A DNA stretch of 64,000 bases. Source: Dugong dugon. Lineage: Eukaryota > Chordata > Mammalia > Sirenia > Dugongidae. Under the pieces are notes generated by a model, which did no database searches, was not told the DNA's origin, and worked only from the letters and a program-made list of their open reading frames with translations. How positions within the stretch are numbered: position 1 is the stretch's first letter; each line of letters starts with the position of its first letter. The stretch lies in assembly GCA_030035585.1 (NCBI GenBank), contig CM057461.1:173921624-173985623 (forward strand), in the 5' to 3' direction. Positions 22,800-34,100 of this stretch are shown piece after piece. The translations under genes were made by a program, and so were the position numbers.

Positions 22800-23312
22800 A
22801 AGATGGTAGATCTAAGTCAAATCATATCAATGATCACATTCAATAGCTGAAGCACCCCAATGAAAAAGCAGAGTTTGTCAGATGAGATAAGATCTACTAT
22901 ATCCTACTTATAGGGAACCCACTTTAAATATAAACACAGAAATAGGTTAAAAATAAAAGAATAGAAAAATTATATATGTTAACACCAATCAAAAGAAAGG
23001 TCGAATGACTAGTAGATTTCAGAGCAAAAGATATTACCAGGGATAACGAACATCATTTCATAATGATAAATGGATCAATTTTTCAATAACAATCGTAAAT
23101 ATTTATGTAACTAATAACATACATATTTCAAGCTTCAAAATATTTAAAGCAAAATCCAATGGAACTACAAGGACAAAAACAAAACAAATAAACCTGCAAT
23201 TATTTATTGGAGATTTCAACATCCACCTATAAGTAACTGACAGAACAAGTAGGAAAAAATTATTGAGAATACTGAAGACTAAAACAACATTCTCAACCAT
23301 CTTGACTTAATA
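22800..23312 (+). pseudogene. L1M ORF2 endonuclease remnant
   Basis: Matches the start of L1 ORF2 on the plus strand. Around 22905 the text 'ctacttatagggaacccact' corresponds to the 'LQETH' region. 'attggagatttcaacatcca' (about 23205) corresponds to the 'GDFNT' region. Many stops interrupt it. It ends abruptly at 'cttgacttaat' (23312), so the catalytic end of the domain and all reverse transcriptase are missing. Confidence 0.6.
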
Positions 23313-24073
23313 CCTTGCAAGAACCACCTTATTAGTACCACCTGGACAAGTTGCTCAGTCCAGTAGTGGAGACTGTATCTTGCTCACACCGCTATAATCA
23401 TAGTTCTCAAATATTTTGAAATCATCACTGAGAGATAGTGCAGTCTCTCTCATGACAGACTGAAGCTAAAATGTAAATCTCAGGAGCAGTCAGCAATCAT
23501 CTTTTCCATCATATTGAAAGGACCATTATGAAGACAGATAGGAAGAGATAGGAGACTGAAGTGCTGCTCATGGTACTCTAAGTTGCTGGTTCTCTTCCTC
23601 ATGCCAACTTGCATTTCTGGTTTTGTTTTGTTTTCTGTTTGCTTGTTGGTTTTGGTGTGCCTTTCTTTCCCAATCTTAACTGACTTTGCAAAATATCCCA
23701 CTACCTGTTTCTGCTTCTGGATGCAAGAGCAATACATAATGCAAGCATAAAAATCAAATTTCTTCATCTAGTTTCCAAGATCTTTCCCTGCTTACTTATT
23801 ATTATTCTTGCCCACTCACCCTTCTTCCAGTACGAAAACTGTGTACCTGCAGGAGAGTATGCTTGCTCTCATAATTCACCCTACCTGGAGAACCAATTTT
23901 CAGTTTTTTTATTTCCTCTTTCTGGCCTAGTTTAAGTTCTCTCTCTTCAAACAGGTCTTTGCAGACCAAACTAATTCTCAGGGATTATTTTATTCTCTTA
24001 AATCCTATAGCCCACGCTGTCTTTATCAGTACTTTGACTCTTAGTCAATTTTCCCTTAGTGTTACATACTGTT
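23313..24073. other. Unassigned non-coding stretch
   Basis: No repeat recognised. The 95-codon minus-strand frame at 23480-23767 is Lys/Thr-rich and shows no domain. Confidence 0.45.
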
Positions 24074-24532
24074 TGTTGTTGTGGGTTAAATTATGACCCC
24101 CCAAGATGATGTCTGAACGTTCTAACCCCTGATGCCCGTGAATGTGACCTTATTTGGAAATAAGATCCTTTCAGAGGTAATCAAGGTAATACGATGTCAT
24201 ATTGGAGTTAAGATGGGCCCTAAATCCAATATAATCGGTGTCTTTTAAGAAGAGGAGAAGAGACAGAGAGACACAGAGGAAAAACTGCCATGTGAAGATG
24301 AAGGCAGAGATTGGCGTTATGCTGCCACACTCCAAAGAACACTTGGGGCTGTCGGAAGCTGGAAGAGGCAAAGAAGGATCCACTCCTAAAGGATATGGAG
24401 GGAGCATGGCCTTCCCTACACCTTGAATTCAAACCTCTAGTCTACAGAACTATGAGAAAATAAATTCATATTGTTTTAAAATGCCAAGTTCATGGTACTT
24501 TGTGTTACATTGCCCTAGTAAACTAATACACC
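24074..24532 (+). mobile_element. MaLR (MST-like) solo LTR
   Basis: Starts 'tgttgttgtgggttaaatta'. It contains 'gaatgtgaccttatttggaa', 'gatgggccctaaatccaata', 'gtctacagaactatgagaaa' with 'ataaattcatattg', and ends 'gtaaactaatacacc'. Essentially full LTR length. No proviral interior. Confidence 0.85.
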
Positions 24533-24574
24533 ATTTATATGTTTATATGTAGCCCCCCACCCCCACCCCCCTTT

Positions 24575-24690
24575 CAGGCTATAACTCTGTAAGGGCTTTG
24601 TCCTCAATATCTTGGAAAACCTCTCTCCCCTAGCTCAGGGAAGTCCTTTTAATAACAGGTATAAATAAATATTCATTAATGACAATAAAT
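24575..24690 (+). repeat. L2-like 3' end (weak)
   Basis: 'tgtaagggctttgtcctcaa' and 'ataaataaatattcattaat' are arranged as in L2 3' termini. A C-rich run lies at 24551-24573. Confidence 0.45.
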
Positions 24691-25385
24691 CACCAGAGTT
24701 TTGTGAGTTTCTTAGGAGCCTGAGTATCATTTTATAATTTTATTTTTTATGAGAGAATATATTCTGATTTCTACCTGGTTTAAAACTGAATGTTTGGAAT
24801 GTAATCTTTTCTTACATTGGTGTTTTTTTGGCATAGATACATACGTGTCTTCATATATAAGACATTTGACTCTACAGTTGTATCCATAACAAGATATCAT
24901 AACAAGGCACACTATATAGTTATTAAAAGTTTACAGTTCTTAGCAAAAATTACTTCAACTTTTTTCAAATTTTGTATCTGCTGATAACTGTAGATTTTAA
25001 AAAAGAGAGTACCTTGCTTTTTTTTCCCCCTTTAATTAGTGCTACTTGATGCTTTTCATTCCCAGATGCAAAAAGACAGCTAACGAATGCTATTAATAAA
25101 TAAGAAACAATATTAAATATTAATTTTTACCACTTTTTTGTCCTCAATAGCATGTAAGGATTTTCCCTAAGGCATTCCTTTTAGTGACCTCATTGTAAAC
25201 TGACTCTTCAATACATTAGGAACTTTAAAAGCCATTGTAAATATCCTCAGCTCTAGAGAAACTGTGGTTGAAACAATCTCACACAGAACAGAAATGACAG
25301 TTGCAAAATATCCAAGATATGACAGTTTCCTAATTAAAATCGGAAATTATCTCTTCTGATAAAAGAAGCAACTTGTGTAGGTCAG
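24691..25385. other. Unassigned AT-rich stretch
   Basis: No gene or repeat recognised. Confidence 0.5.
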
Positions 25386-25391
25386 GAGCTC

Positions 25392-25588
25392 CGGTTCTGA
25401 TTTTAAGCTGATTTGGGATTCAGATCCCATCTTGGCCATTTACTGTTACATAATCCCTACAAGCCTCAATTTTCCTCATATGAGAAATGGGGATGTTAGT
25501 AGCCAAATCTCAAAGTTGTGGTGAAGGTTAAATGAATTAAAATAGGTAATGGGCCCATTGCATATTAAGTACTTAACACATTTCAGCT
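25392..25588 (+). repeat. MIR SINE
   Basis: 'ggattcagatcccatcttgg', 'caatTTTcctcatatgagaa'-type core, 'gtggtgaaggttaaatgaat' and 'agtacttaacacatttc' follow MIR order across most of its length. Confidence 0.75.
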
Positions 25589-26645
25589 AAAAATATTTTC
25601 AAGAAAAAAGGTAAGAGTTTTGTTTTATTCAGGTTGATGAGTATAGTTTACACTGTCTTTATAGAGAGTATGACAGCTTCACTAAAGAAAGTATTTCTAA
25701 AGTAATCAATTTTTCTTTAAAGCTAACTTTTAAATTTGGAGAAATTTTATTGTTATATTAAAAATAATAAAGTTTATGTTACCAACTCTGAAATTGCTTA
25801 TATACTGTGATAATATCTCTGCAATGTCAAACTGCCTTGGGGAACTTCTTTCTTTAACTGAATTGACTCAATGCTTTGGCATTATGTACACGTATACTCA
25901 AAAATATCTCCTTCAGCATAGTAACCTGACATTTAAATTTTTTTCTTTTCTATTGCATTGTAAGAGTCAGAATTCCTGAGAAAACAGGTATCCTTTATTT
26001 CAGAACAAGTGACACTATAGTGTTTTCATTAGTCCAGAGCAAGGATAACATCCATTGGTAAGGTGATTCAGAAGCTGAATATGCTAAAAAGAGGTTGTGC
26101 CTTTAAATAATTAGTCAAAAAGCCACGGCAGCAAGAGAATATTATGTTATTACTGTAAATTACACTGAGAGTAGAGGGCTGTGGGGGTTGTACAAAGGGA
26201 GAGGAGCTACACAATAACCACTGGCCAGAGTAATTAGCTGGGGTAATGAAAAGAAAGGAAAAGTGTGTTGGATACAGAAGCCCTGTCCTGTCAGCGTTAT
26301 CATTCTCCAAGGCTTTGGAAGAACAATGCTCTGCTGAGCCTTCAGTAATCGCTATACATGACTACTCATGAAGGGAGTAATTAAGAAATGTCAGTGCTTC
26401 TCTGGCAAGAAATTTAGCACTCATACGCACTGCTTCCCCTGGAAGAAACATTTTCCTGTTTGTATTGTCCTAAAACATTAACGGCAGCCTTTGTACCTCA
26501 TGCCATTCAAAAGAGTGAGCTATGAATAACTCAACAGAACCAACAACATAATTGTTCCTTCTCCCAGCTTGATGACCAACCCCTCCCCCCATACTCAGTA
26601 AAATTATTGGCCACACATGAGCTAGTTAGCAATTACCCTGACCAA
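25589..26645. other. Unassigned, possibly unique or conserved DNA
   Basis: No repeat recognised. From about 26230 to 26620 the sequence is non-repetitive with balanced composition, unlike the decayed repeats around it. The 80-codon minus-strand frame at 26068-26310 has no known motif. Confidence 0.4.
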
Positions 26646-26654
26646 TGTATCTAA

Positions 26655-26885
26655 AGCATGCCACATTCCCCAGCCCAAGAGTTACTCTTTGTCATATTAG
26701 CCTGTGTTATTTTTTGCCCTGCTGCTTATCACTATTGGAAAGTCTCTGTATTTATTTACTCCTGTATTTTATCACTTCACTAGATTTTAAGCTCGATGAG
26801 GATAGTCACAGTGTCCTTCTTTTTCACTATTTTATTGTCAGTGCATAAGTGAGTATCTGAAATTACTAAATGCTGAATAAATATT
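26655..26885 (+). repeat. L2 3' end
   Basis: 'ttttaagctcgatgaggata', 'cactattttattgtcagtgc', and terminal 'tgctgaataaatatttctta' are arranged as in L2. Confidence 0.65.
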
Positions 26886-27735
26886 TCTTAAATTAAAAAA
26901 ATTCAATGATAGAATTTTTGTTTAGGAAAAGTATAATATAAAGCCTCACACATGTCTTAGGTAGCCAGATTCTCAGTTAAAATTAATCTTTTTTATTTAA
27001 AAATAAAAACTGACAGAGAATGCAACACACTGAAGTATTATTAAAAAATTACAAACTTTTTTTTGCTTTTAATAGTCTAAATTAAAGGTATAAACTTTAC
27101 TTGGAAGTTATTTTACTTGGAAGTTAAAAAAGGAAGTTCATTTACATAAATCAATTCAACATCTCTACCACAAAACATTTTTCTTATCGTACAAACTTAG
27201 TAATGTCATTTTTTTTCTTTTCTTTTCTTTTTTTTACAAATGGAGGTAGACTATTAAGGAAATTAATCCAGAGACATTGCAGAGCAAAAAGGTGAGAGCA
27301 CCAATTCTGTACTAATGAGGCTAATCAAATCAAACACTCATCTCCTATTCCATTCCAACTTATTTACTCTGCTGTTTGAATTAAGCAGTTGTGTCTATAT
27401 GGCTAATTGTAGCTTTGATTCTCCAATTTGCTCTGTAATCAGATTGCATTAGAGGTAAATATTTATCTCCCCAAAGTAGTACACTTTATGATTGGAAGGA
27501 AACAAAAGCTAATCTTTTGCATTTTCCAGGTAGAACATATTTTGATTCAGAAAGGAAATAAGTTGAGTCTCTAAAATGAACAAGATAGTTTGTCAATTTG
27601 AGAGAACTTTAGCCGAAAACAGAATTAACAATGATTTCTGAATGTGATTCATTTCACCCAAGCTGACTGCTTATTGCTTCATTAATTCTATACTAGAAAT
27701 AAATGTCTTCTAACCACAAGAGTTCATTATAACGA
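26886..27735. other. Unassigned AT-rich DNA, candidate conserved non-coding segment
   Basis: Has a (ttttc)n tract near 27208-27234. From about 27240 to 27665 no repeat is recognisable. The text is rich in TAAT cores and contains 'ggctaattgtagctttgatt', a composition often seen in enhancers. This is composition only, not evidence of function. Confidence 0.35.
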
Positions 27736-27737
27736 CC

Positions 27738-27953
27738 ACAGAACAATATAATGTGGTGGTAAAGAACATGGATTTCAGAAGTCAGGACACCTGGCTTTGA
27801 CTCCTGGCTCTGATAGTTAACAGTTGTATGACTTGGGACAGTGATTAAAACTCGGTGACTCTGTTTCCTAAAGTGCAAATTCAAGATAATAACAGTACTA
27901 ATTCAAAGGGATGTTGAGAGGAATTAAATTAATTAAACAAAAAAACACTTAGA
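27738..27953 (+). repeat. MIR SINE, left part, split by L1
   Basis: 'gtggtggtaaagaacatgga', 'ctggctttgactcctggctc', 'ggatgttgagaggaattaaa', ending 'acacttaga'. MIR resumes after the L1 at 36449. The split shows the L1 arrived later and inserted near the MIR 3' end. Confidence 0.75.
27939..27953 (+). repeat. Target-site duplication, left copy
   Basis: 'aaaaaaacacttaga' matches 'aaaaaaagacttaga' at 36449-36463 with one mismatch. It lies immediately upstream of the L1 5' end. Confidence 0.75.
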
Positions 27954-29654
27954 GGGCATCAGGCAAGATGGCGCTCTAGGCAGAAGCACCACACCGTCCC
28001 TCCACAGCAAAGATCCGAAAAACTAAGCCTAACAGAGAATCAACAATCCTGAAACCCTAGAACACCAAATGAAGAGATAAAGAACTCAGCCAAACACCAA
28101 ACGGAGTGAGAATACTAAAAGAGAACGGAGAGCGAGGAGAGACTCAGGCAGAGATTCCTTACCAGCTAACGCAGCGTGGATCCACCATCTTGGATTCCTA
28201 TCAGAGACCAGCGAACGGGAGAGCAGCCTTGCAGAGCATCTGGTCGGAGACAGAACGACCGGTAAACTGCGGTGCGCGCTCTCCCACCCCCCCGACCCCT
28301 CTCCGCCTCAGCTGGGGATCCCCTGCTTTCCGTGGCCAGGGTCCCTGGGCTGGGGGGCGCCGGTGCTTGGATTGCGCGCCCAGGCTGGCAGCTTTCTAGG
28401 AGCTGTTTGCTGGCAGCTAGCAAACCTTTTTCTGCCGCCTCCCCCTCCTTTTGCCTGGGTGCCTGGTTCCGAGTGCTGTCTCTGCTCTCTCCTGCGGGGC
28501 TGTAGGGCTGCATTTGGGCGTGTGGCTGTTTCCAGGTCTGGGCTCCTGCGCGGGTGGGATCCCGGGGCCTTTGTTCGTTCGCCCCTCTGCTTTCCGTGGC
28601 CGGAGTCCCTGAGCTGGGGGGCGCCGGTGCTTGGATTCCGCGCGCCCGGGCTGGCGGCTTTCTGAGAGCCGTTTGCTGGCAGCTAGCGAAACTTTTTCTG
28701 CCGCCTCCCCCTCCTTTTGCCTAGGTGCCTGGTTCCGAGTGCCGTCTCTGCTCTCTCCTGCCGGGCTGTAGGGCTGCGCTGGGGCATGTGGCTGCTTCCA
28801 GGTCTGGGCTGCCACGCTGGTGAGATCCTGGGGCCTTTGTTCGTTCGCCCCTCTGCTTCCCGTGGCCACGGTCTCTTAACCCCGAGACTGCCGGCTTCTT
28901 CGAATTCGCGCCCCTGAGTGGGGGCTCTCTGGGTCCCATTTGTTGGCACTGACTGAAGGTGTTGCGCTTTTTTTTTTTTTTTTTTTTAATTTTACTATTC
29001 TTCCTTTTTTGATTAGTTTTGTCATCTTTTACCTCTTTTTCCCTTTTGTCTTTCTTCATTGCTTAATTTCTCTTCTCTCTATCTCTTCCTTCTCTTTCTG
29101 ATCCCTGAATACCAGGCGATGTATGCCTCTGTACCTTCTGGCCAGGCTGAGCTGTGAAAATTGAGACCGACTCCCCCAGACCTCATAGCTGCATCGGTGG
29201 GATCCCTGGGAACTTTGCAGTTCTTTAACTTTTCTGATTTTTATTTGGTCATTCTTTCCTTTTCTTTCTCTTCCCCCTTCTGGTTTCCTCCATCCCATAG
29301 TCTCTCATCTGTACATTCCAACGACAAGCTCCCCTAGCATTCTTTTATGTTTGTATGCTTTTTGCTCCTCCTCCTCTCTCCTCTCTCCCATATCCAGCTT
29401 AGCTTCACACATAACCATCTTCCCGCTGCACCCTACCTACCTGCACCGTGCACTAGACATCACACCACCAAGTGGTGCAGGCACGCCCTATTGGAACCTG
29501 CCCAGCACTGACTACCGACCGTCCTGGTGGCTGCGGTGAGTGCCACAAGCAACCCGTCCCAGTGGCTCCTCCTCAGCTAGATCTGCCCAGCTGTACCACA
29601 AGGACGAAAAAAAAAAAAAATCTACAATCAATAAACGAGAGAAATATCTACTGA
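27954..29654 (+). promoter_or_regulatory. L1 5' UTR / internal promoter region, GC-rich with tandem monomers
   Basis: About 1.7 kb ahead of ORF1. A 'caagatggc' motif at 27964-27972 (+11) resembles the YY1 site that positions the start in human L1. A CpG-rich block at about 28260-28910 is built from tandem units, followed by a T run (28970-28987) and T/C-rich DNA. Promoter activity is inferred from position and L1 biology, not shown by sequence. The GC-rich block should not be read as a host CpG island. Confidence 0.7.
28325..28900 (+). repeat. Tandem ~265-bp L1 5'-UTR monomers
   Basis: The anchor 'gctttccgtggcc' begins at 28325 and 28589, and as 'gcttcccgtggcc' at 28855. The spacings are 264 and 266 bases: two full units and a partial third. 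Shared inner words include 'ctgccgcctccccctccttt', 'ggtgcctggttccgagtgc' and 'ggcctttgttcgttcgcccc'. Units differ at scattered CpGs. Confidence 0.93.
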
Positions 29655-30704
29655 ATGCCCCGAAAACAGCAAACAATATCAAAACGTTTACAAAAACAAG
29701 ACAAGATGGCTCCAATAGGCGTCCAAATTAAAACACCAGATAACTCTCCTGTGGAAGAAAATGCACTAGAAGTACCTGATACGGAACTCAAATCACTAAT
29801 ACTCGGAATTTTCCAAGAACTGAGGCAAAAAGCTGACAAACATGAGGAAAAAATAGACAAATTTATGGAAAATACAGACAAAAAATTGGAAGAATTCAGG
29901 AAGGTGATGCAGGAACAAAATGCCAAAATAAATTCACAACTCGAAATTATACAAAAACAACAATTAGAAATCCAAAAGATAAACAAAAAGATTTCAGAAA
30001 TGGACGGTATCATAGAAGGGCTGAGAAGTAGATTTGAAACCATGGAAGACAGGATCAGTGGAACTGAAGACAAACACTTGGATACAACTCTGTTTCAGGA
30101 AAACTCAGAAAAAAGAACAAAGAAAAATGAAGAGACCCTGAGAGTTATGTGGGACACAATTAAAAGCAAAAACTTACGAGTGATTGGCATACCAGAACAG
30201 GGGGAGAAAACAGAAAACACAGAGAGGATCATTGACGAACTGCTGACAGAAAACTTTTCCCAATATCATGAAAAATGAAAAGCTGGCCATCCAAGAAGCT
30301 CAATGAACCCCATATAGAAGAGACCCCAAAAGAAAATCACCAAGACATATCATATTCACACTCGCTAAAACTAAAGACAAACAAAGAATCCTGAGAGCAG
30401 CTCGTGAAAACAAGAAGTCACATACAAAGGAGAAACAATAAGACTAAGCTCAGATTATTCGGCAGAAACCATGCAGGCAAGAAGGCAATGGGATGACATA
30501 TATAAAATCTTGAAAGAAAAAGATTGTCAGCCAAGAATAATATATCCTGCAAAACTCTCATTCAGATTTGATGGTGAAATTAGGTCATTTCCAGATAAAC
30601 AGAAACTAAAGGAATATGCAAAAGTCAAACCAAACTTACAAGAATTATTAAAGGGAGTTCTTCGATCTGAGGACAAACAGCTTCAGCCCTCAGGCAGGAC
30701 CTAG
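29655..30704 (+). pseudogene. L1 ORF1 (RNA-binding protein), two frameshifts and one stop
   Basis: L1 ORF1p is a trimeric nucleic-acid chaperone that coats L1 RNA. The start 'MPRKQQTISKRLQKQDK' opens a 207-codon frame. Residues ~45-135 are a heptad-rich coiled coil (Glu/Lys/Gln/Ile), followed by the RRM-like start 'LRVMWDTIKSKNLRVIGIP'. The frame stops at 30278. Homology goes on in the +1 frame from about 30270 to 30415, with a TGA at 30305 (probably a former CGA). It then returns to the first frame, giving the C-terminal domain: 'QARRQWDDIYKILKEKDCQP' and 'SFPDKQKLKEY' to 30704. Full length would be about 350 residues, normal for the family. The lesions disrupt the RRM, so no functional trimer is expected. 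Confidence 0.92.
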
Positions 30705-31135
30705 GACCTAGGACGCAGGTTCACATGAACCAGATACCATTCTAGGAACTGAACTACAGAGGACTTTCCAAAAACAAAAGATATACAACAGGGAATCAGA
30801 GAAATCAATCAAAGGATGACAACAACATCAAAGCAATGAAAGAGGGAACAAACGGCATAGGTATAGAACCTTCTAAAGGAGAGGAAGGCAAGGCGATACC
30901 AAGTAACGGTAGACTGCTTCAAAATTATAAAGATAAGGGTAAAATTCATGGTAAGCACAAAAAAAGTTAACAAACCAACTCATAAAAATAAAGACAAAAA
31001 ACACAAAGTCTCAACAAAAACAAAACCTACAAAAACAAAAGAAATGAACACAAAATCCACAAACAAAAGTAACTCAGCACAAGAGAGTAAGAAGAACAAA
31101 GAAAACTTCAGCATCACAAAAAAAAGCACTACAAA

Positions 31136-34100
31136 ATGACAGCAACAAACTCACATCTATCAATAATTACACTGAACGTAAATGGACTCAATGCACCCAT
31201 AAAGAGACGGAGAGTGGCAGAATGGATAAGAAAACAGGATCCATCCATTTGCTGTCTACAAGAGACACACCTTAGAAACAAAGATGTGAATTTATTAAAA
31301 ATCAAAGGTTGGAAAAAAATGTATCAAGCTAACAACTATCAAAAAAGAACAGGAGTGGCAATTCTAATTTCAGATAAAATAGACTTTAAAACAAAATCTA
31401 CCATAAAAGACAAAGAAGGACACTATATAATGATTAAGTGGATGATCCATCATGAAGACATAACCATAATAAATATCTATGCACCCAATGACAGGGCTCC
31501 AAAATACATAAAAAAAAACTCTAACAGCACTGAAAAGAGAAATTGACAGTTCCACAATAATAGTAGGAGACTTCAACACACCACTCTCAGTAAAGGACAG
31601 AACAACTAAAAAGAAACTCAGCAAAGATACAGAAGACCTAAAGGACACAATCAGCCAACTGGACCTCATAGACATATATAGAACAATCCATCCAACCGCT
31701 GCAAAGTACACATTCTTTTCCAATGCACATGGAACGTTCTCCAGAATAGACCACATCTTAGGCCACAGAGCAATCCTCAACAAGATCCAAAATGCTGAGA
31801 TAATTCATAGTATCTTCTCTGACCACAATGCCATCAAGGTAGAAATTAACACTAGAAAGAGCAAGGAAAGAAATGAAACACATGGAAACTGAATAATAAT
31901 CTGCTTACACATCAATGGGTAATAGAAGAAATCAGAGATGGAATTAAAAAATTCCTAGAATCAAATGAAAATGAAAACACATCATACCAAAACCTTTGGG
32001 ACACAGCAAAGGCGGTCCTCAGAGGACAATTTATAGCAATAGATGCACATATCAAAAAAGAAGAAAGGGACAAAATCAAAACATTAACTACAGAACTCAA
32101 ACAAATAGAAAGAGAACAACAAAAAAAGCCTACAACCACCGGAAGAAAGGAAATAGTAAAGATCAGAGCAGAAATCAATGAAATAGAGAACAGAAAAACA
32201 ATAGAAAGAATCAACAAAACCAAAAGTTGGTTCTTTGAAAGAATCAACAAAATCGACAAACCACTGGCCAGACTGACAAAAGAAAAACAGCAGAGGGCAC
32301 AAATAACCCAAATAAGCAATGAAATGGGGGACATTACAACAGACCCAACTGAAATAAAAAGGATTATAACAGAATATTATGAAAAACTATATTTCAACAA
32401 ATTTGAAAACCTAGAGGAAGTGGATAAATTTCTAGAAACATACGGCCTACCCAAACTACAACAAAGTGATATTGAAAATCTGAACAGACCCACAACAAGA
32501 GAAGAGATTGAAAAGGTAATAAAAAAACTCCCAACCAAAAAAAGCCCTGGCCCAGATGGCTTCACTGGAGAATTCTACAAAACATTTACAGAAGAGCTCG
32601 TACCAGTTCTACTCAAGCTATTTCAGAGCATAGAAGAGGAAGCAACACTTCCAAATTCATTCTATGAAGCCAGCATAACGCTGATACCAAAACCAGGCAA
32701 AGACATCACAAAAAAAGAAAATTACAGACCAATATCTCTCATGAACATAGATGCAAAAATTCTGAACAAAATTCTAGCTAATAGAATTCAGTATCATATC
32801 AAAAAAATAATACACCACGACCAAGTAGGATTCATACCAGGTATGCAAGGATGGTTTAACATTAGAAAATCCATCAACGTAATCCACCACATAAATAAAA
32901 GGAAAGAAAAAAATCACATGATCATCTCAATTGATGCAGAAAAGGCATTTGACAAAGTCCAACACCCATTCCTGATAAAAGCTCTCAATAAAATAGGTAT
33001 AGAAGGGAAATTTCTCAACATAATAAAGGGCATCTATGCAAAACCAACAGCCAACATCATTCTTAATGGAGAGAAGCTGAAAACATTCCCCCTGAAAACA
33101 GGAACAAGACAAGGATGCCGTTTATCACCACTCCTATTTAACATTGTGCTGGAAGTTCTAGCTAGAGCAGTAAGGCAAGTGAAAGAAATAAAGGGCCAAA
33201 TTGGTAATGAAGAAGTTAAACTCTCCCTGTTTGCAGATGATATGATACTATACATAGAAAACCCTAAAGACTCCACGAGAAATTTACTGGAACTAATTGA
33301 AAGATTCAGCAGAGTAGCAGGATACAAGATAAACATTCAAAAATCAGTTGGATTTCTATACACCAGTAAAGAAAATGATGAAAAGGAGATCAGGAAATCA
33401 ATACCATTTTCAATAGCCCCTAAAAAGATAAAATACTTAGGAATAAATCTGACCAGGAATACAAAAGACCTACACAAAGAAAACTACAAAACACTGCTGC
33501 ATGAAATCCAAAGGGATCTACATAAATGGAAAAACATACCATGCTCATGGATAGGCAGACTCAACATTGTGAAAATGGCAATTCTACCTAAAGCAATCTA
33601 CAAATACAATGCAATCCCGATACAAATACCAACAACATTCTTCAAAGAGATGGAAAAACTAATTATTAACTTTATATGGAAAGGGAAGAAACCTCGAATA
33701 AGTAAAGCACTACTGAAGAAGAAGAATAAAGTTGGAGGACTCACACTACCTGACTTGAGAACCTACTATACAGCTACAGTACTCAAAACAGCCTGGTACT
33801 GGTACAACAACAGAGACATTGACCAATGGAACAGAATTGAGAACTCAGATGTAAATCCATCCACCTACGGTGACCTGATTTTTGACAAGGGCCCAAAATA
33901 CATCAAATGGGGAAAAGACAGTCTTTAACAAATGGTGCTGGCAAAACTGGATATCCATTTGTAGAAAAATGAAACAGGACACATACCTCACACCATATAC
34001 AAAAACTACTTCAAAATGGATCAAAGACCTGAATATAAAGCCTCAAACTATAAAATTCATAGAAGAAAAAATAGGACCAACACTTCAGGCCTTAATACAT

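Larger units (their letters stand above)
18128..23312 (+). mobile_element. Ancient L1M-type LINE, 5' part, with three nested insertions
   Basis: Old L1 on the plus strand. It has a 5' region from 'aggcttctggtcaagatgg' (18137), ORF1 remains around 19140-19300, 20120-20420 and 22005-22135, and the endonuclease part of ORF2 at about 22800-23312. The reading runs on across three later insertions: a probable LTR (19308-20120), a younger L1 3' end (20425-22003) and an AfroSINE (22432-22597). The 3' part of ORF2 is missing. The body is riddled with stops. The age order (body older than all three inserts) is inferred from nesting. Confidence 0.75.

Noticed and set aside
28325..28900. Regular repeats considered as a CRISPR array or satellite
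   Set aside because: Units of ~265 bp with no spacers, only two and a bit copies, and within an L1. They are promoter-type monomers.
28260..28910. GC-rich, CpG-rich block resembling a gene promoter island, with overlapping ORFs on both strands
   Set aside because: It lies in the L1 5' UTR, is made of tandem monomers, and ORF1 of the same L1 follows. No host exon is seen.
31370..32334. Minus-strand ORFs of 137-140 codons opposite L1 ORF2
   Set aside because: They are hydrophobic shadows of the A-rich sense strand of L1 and match no antisense protein I know.
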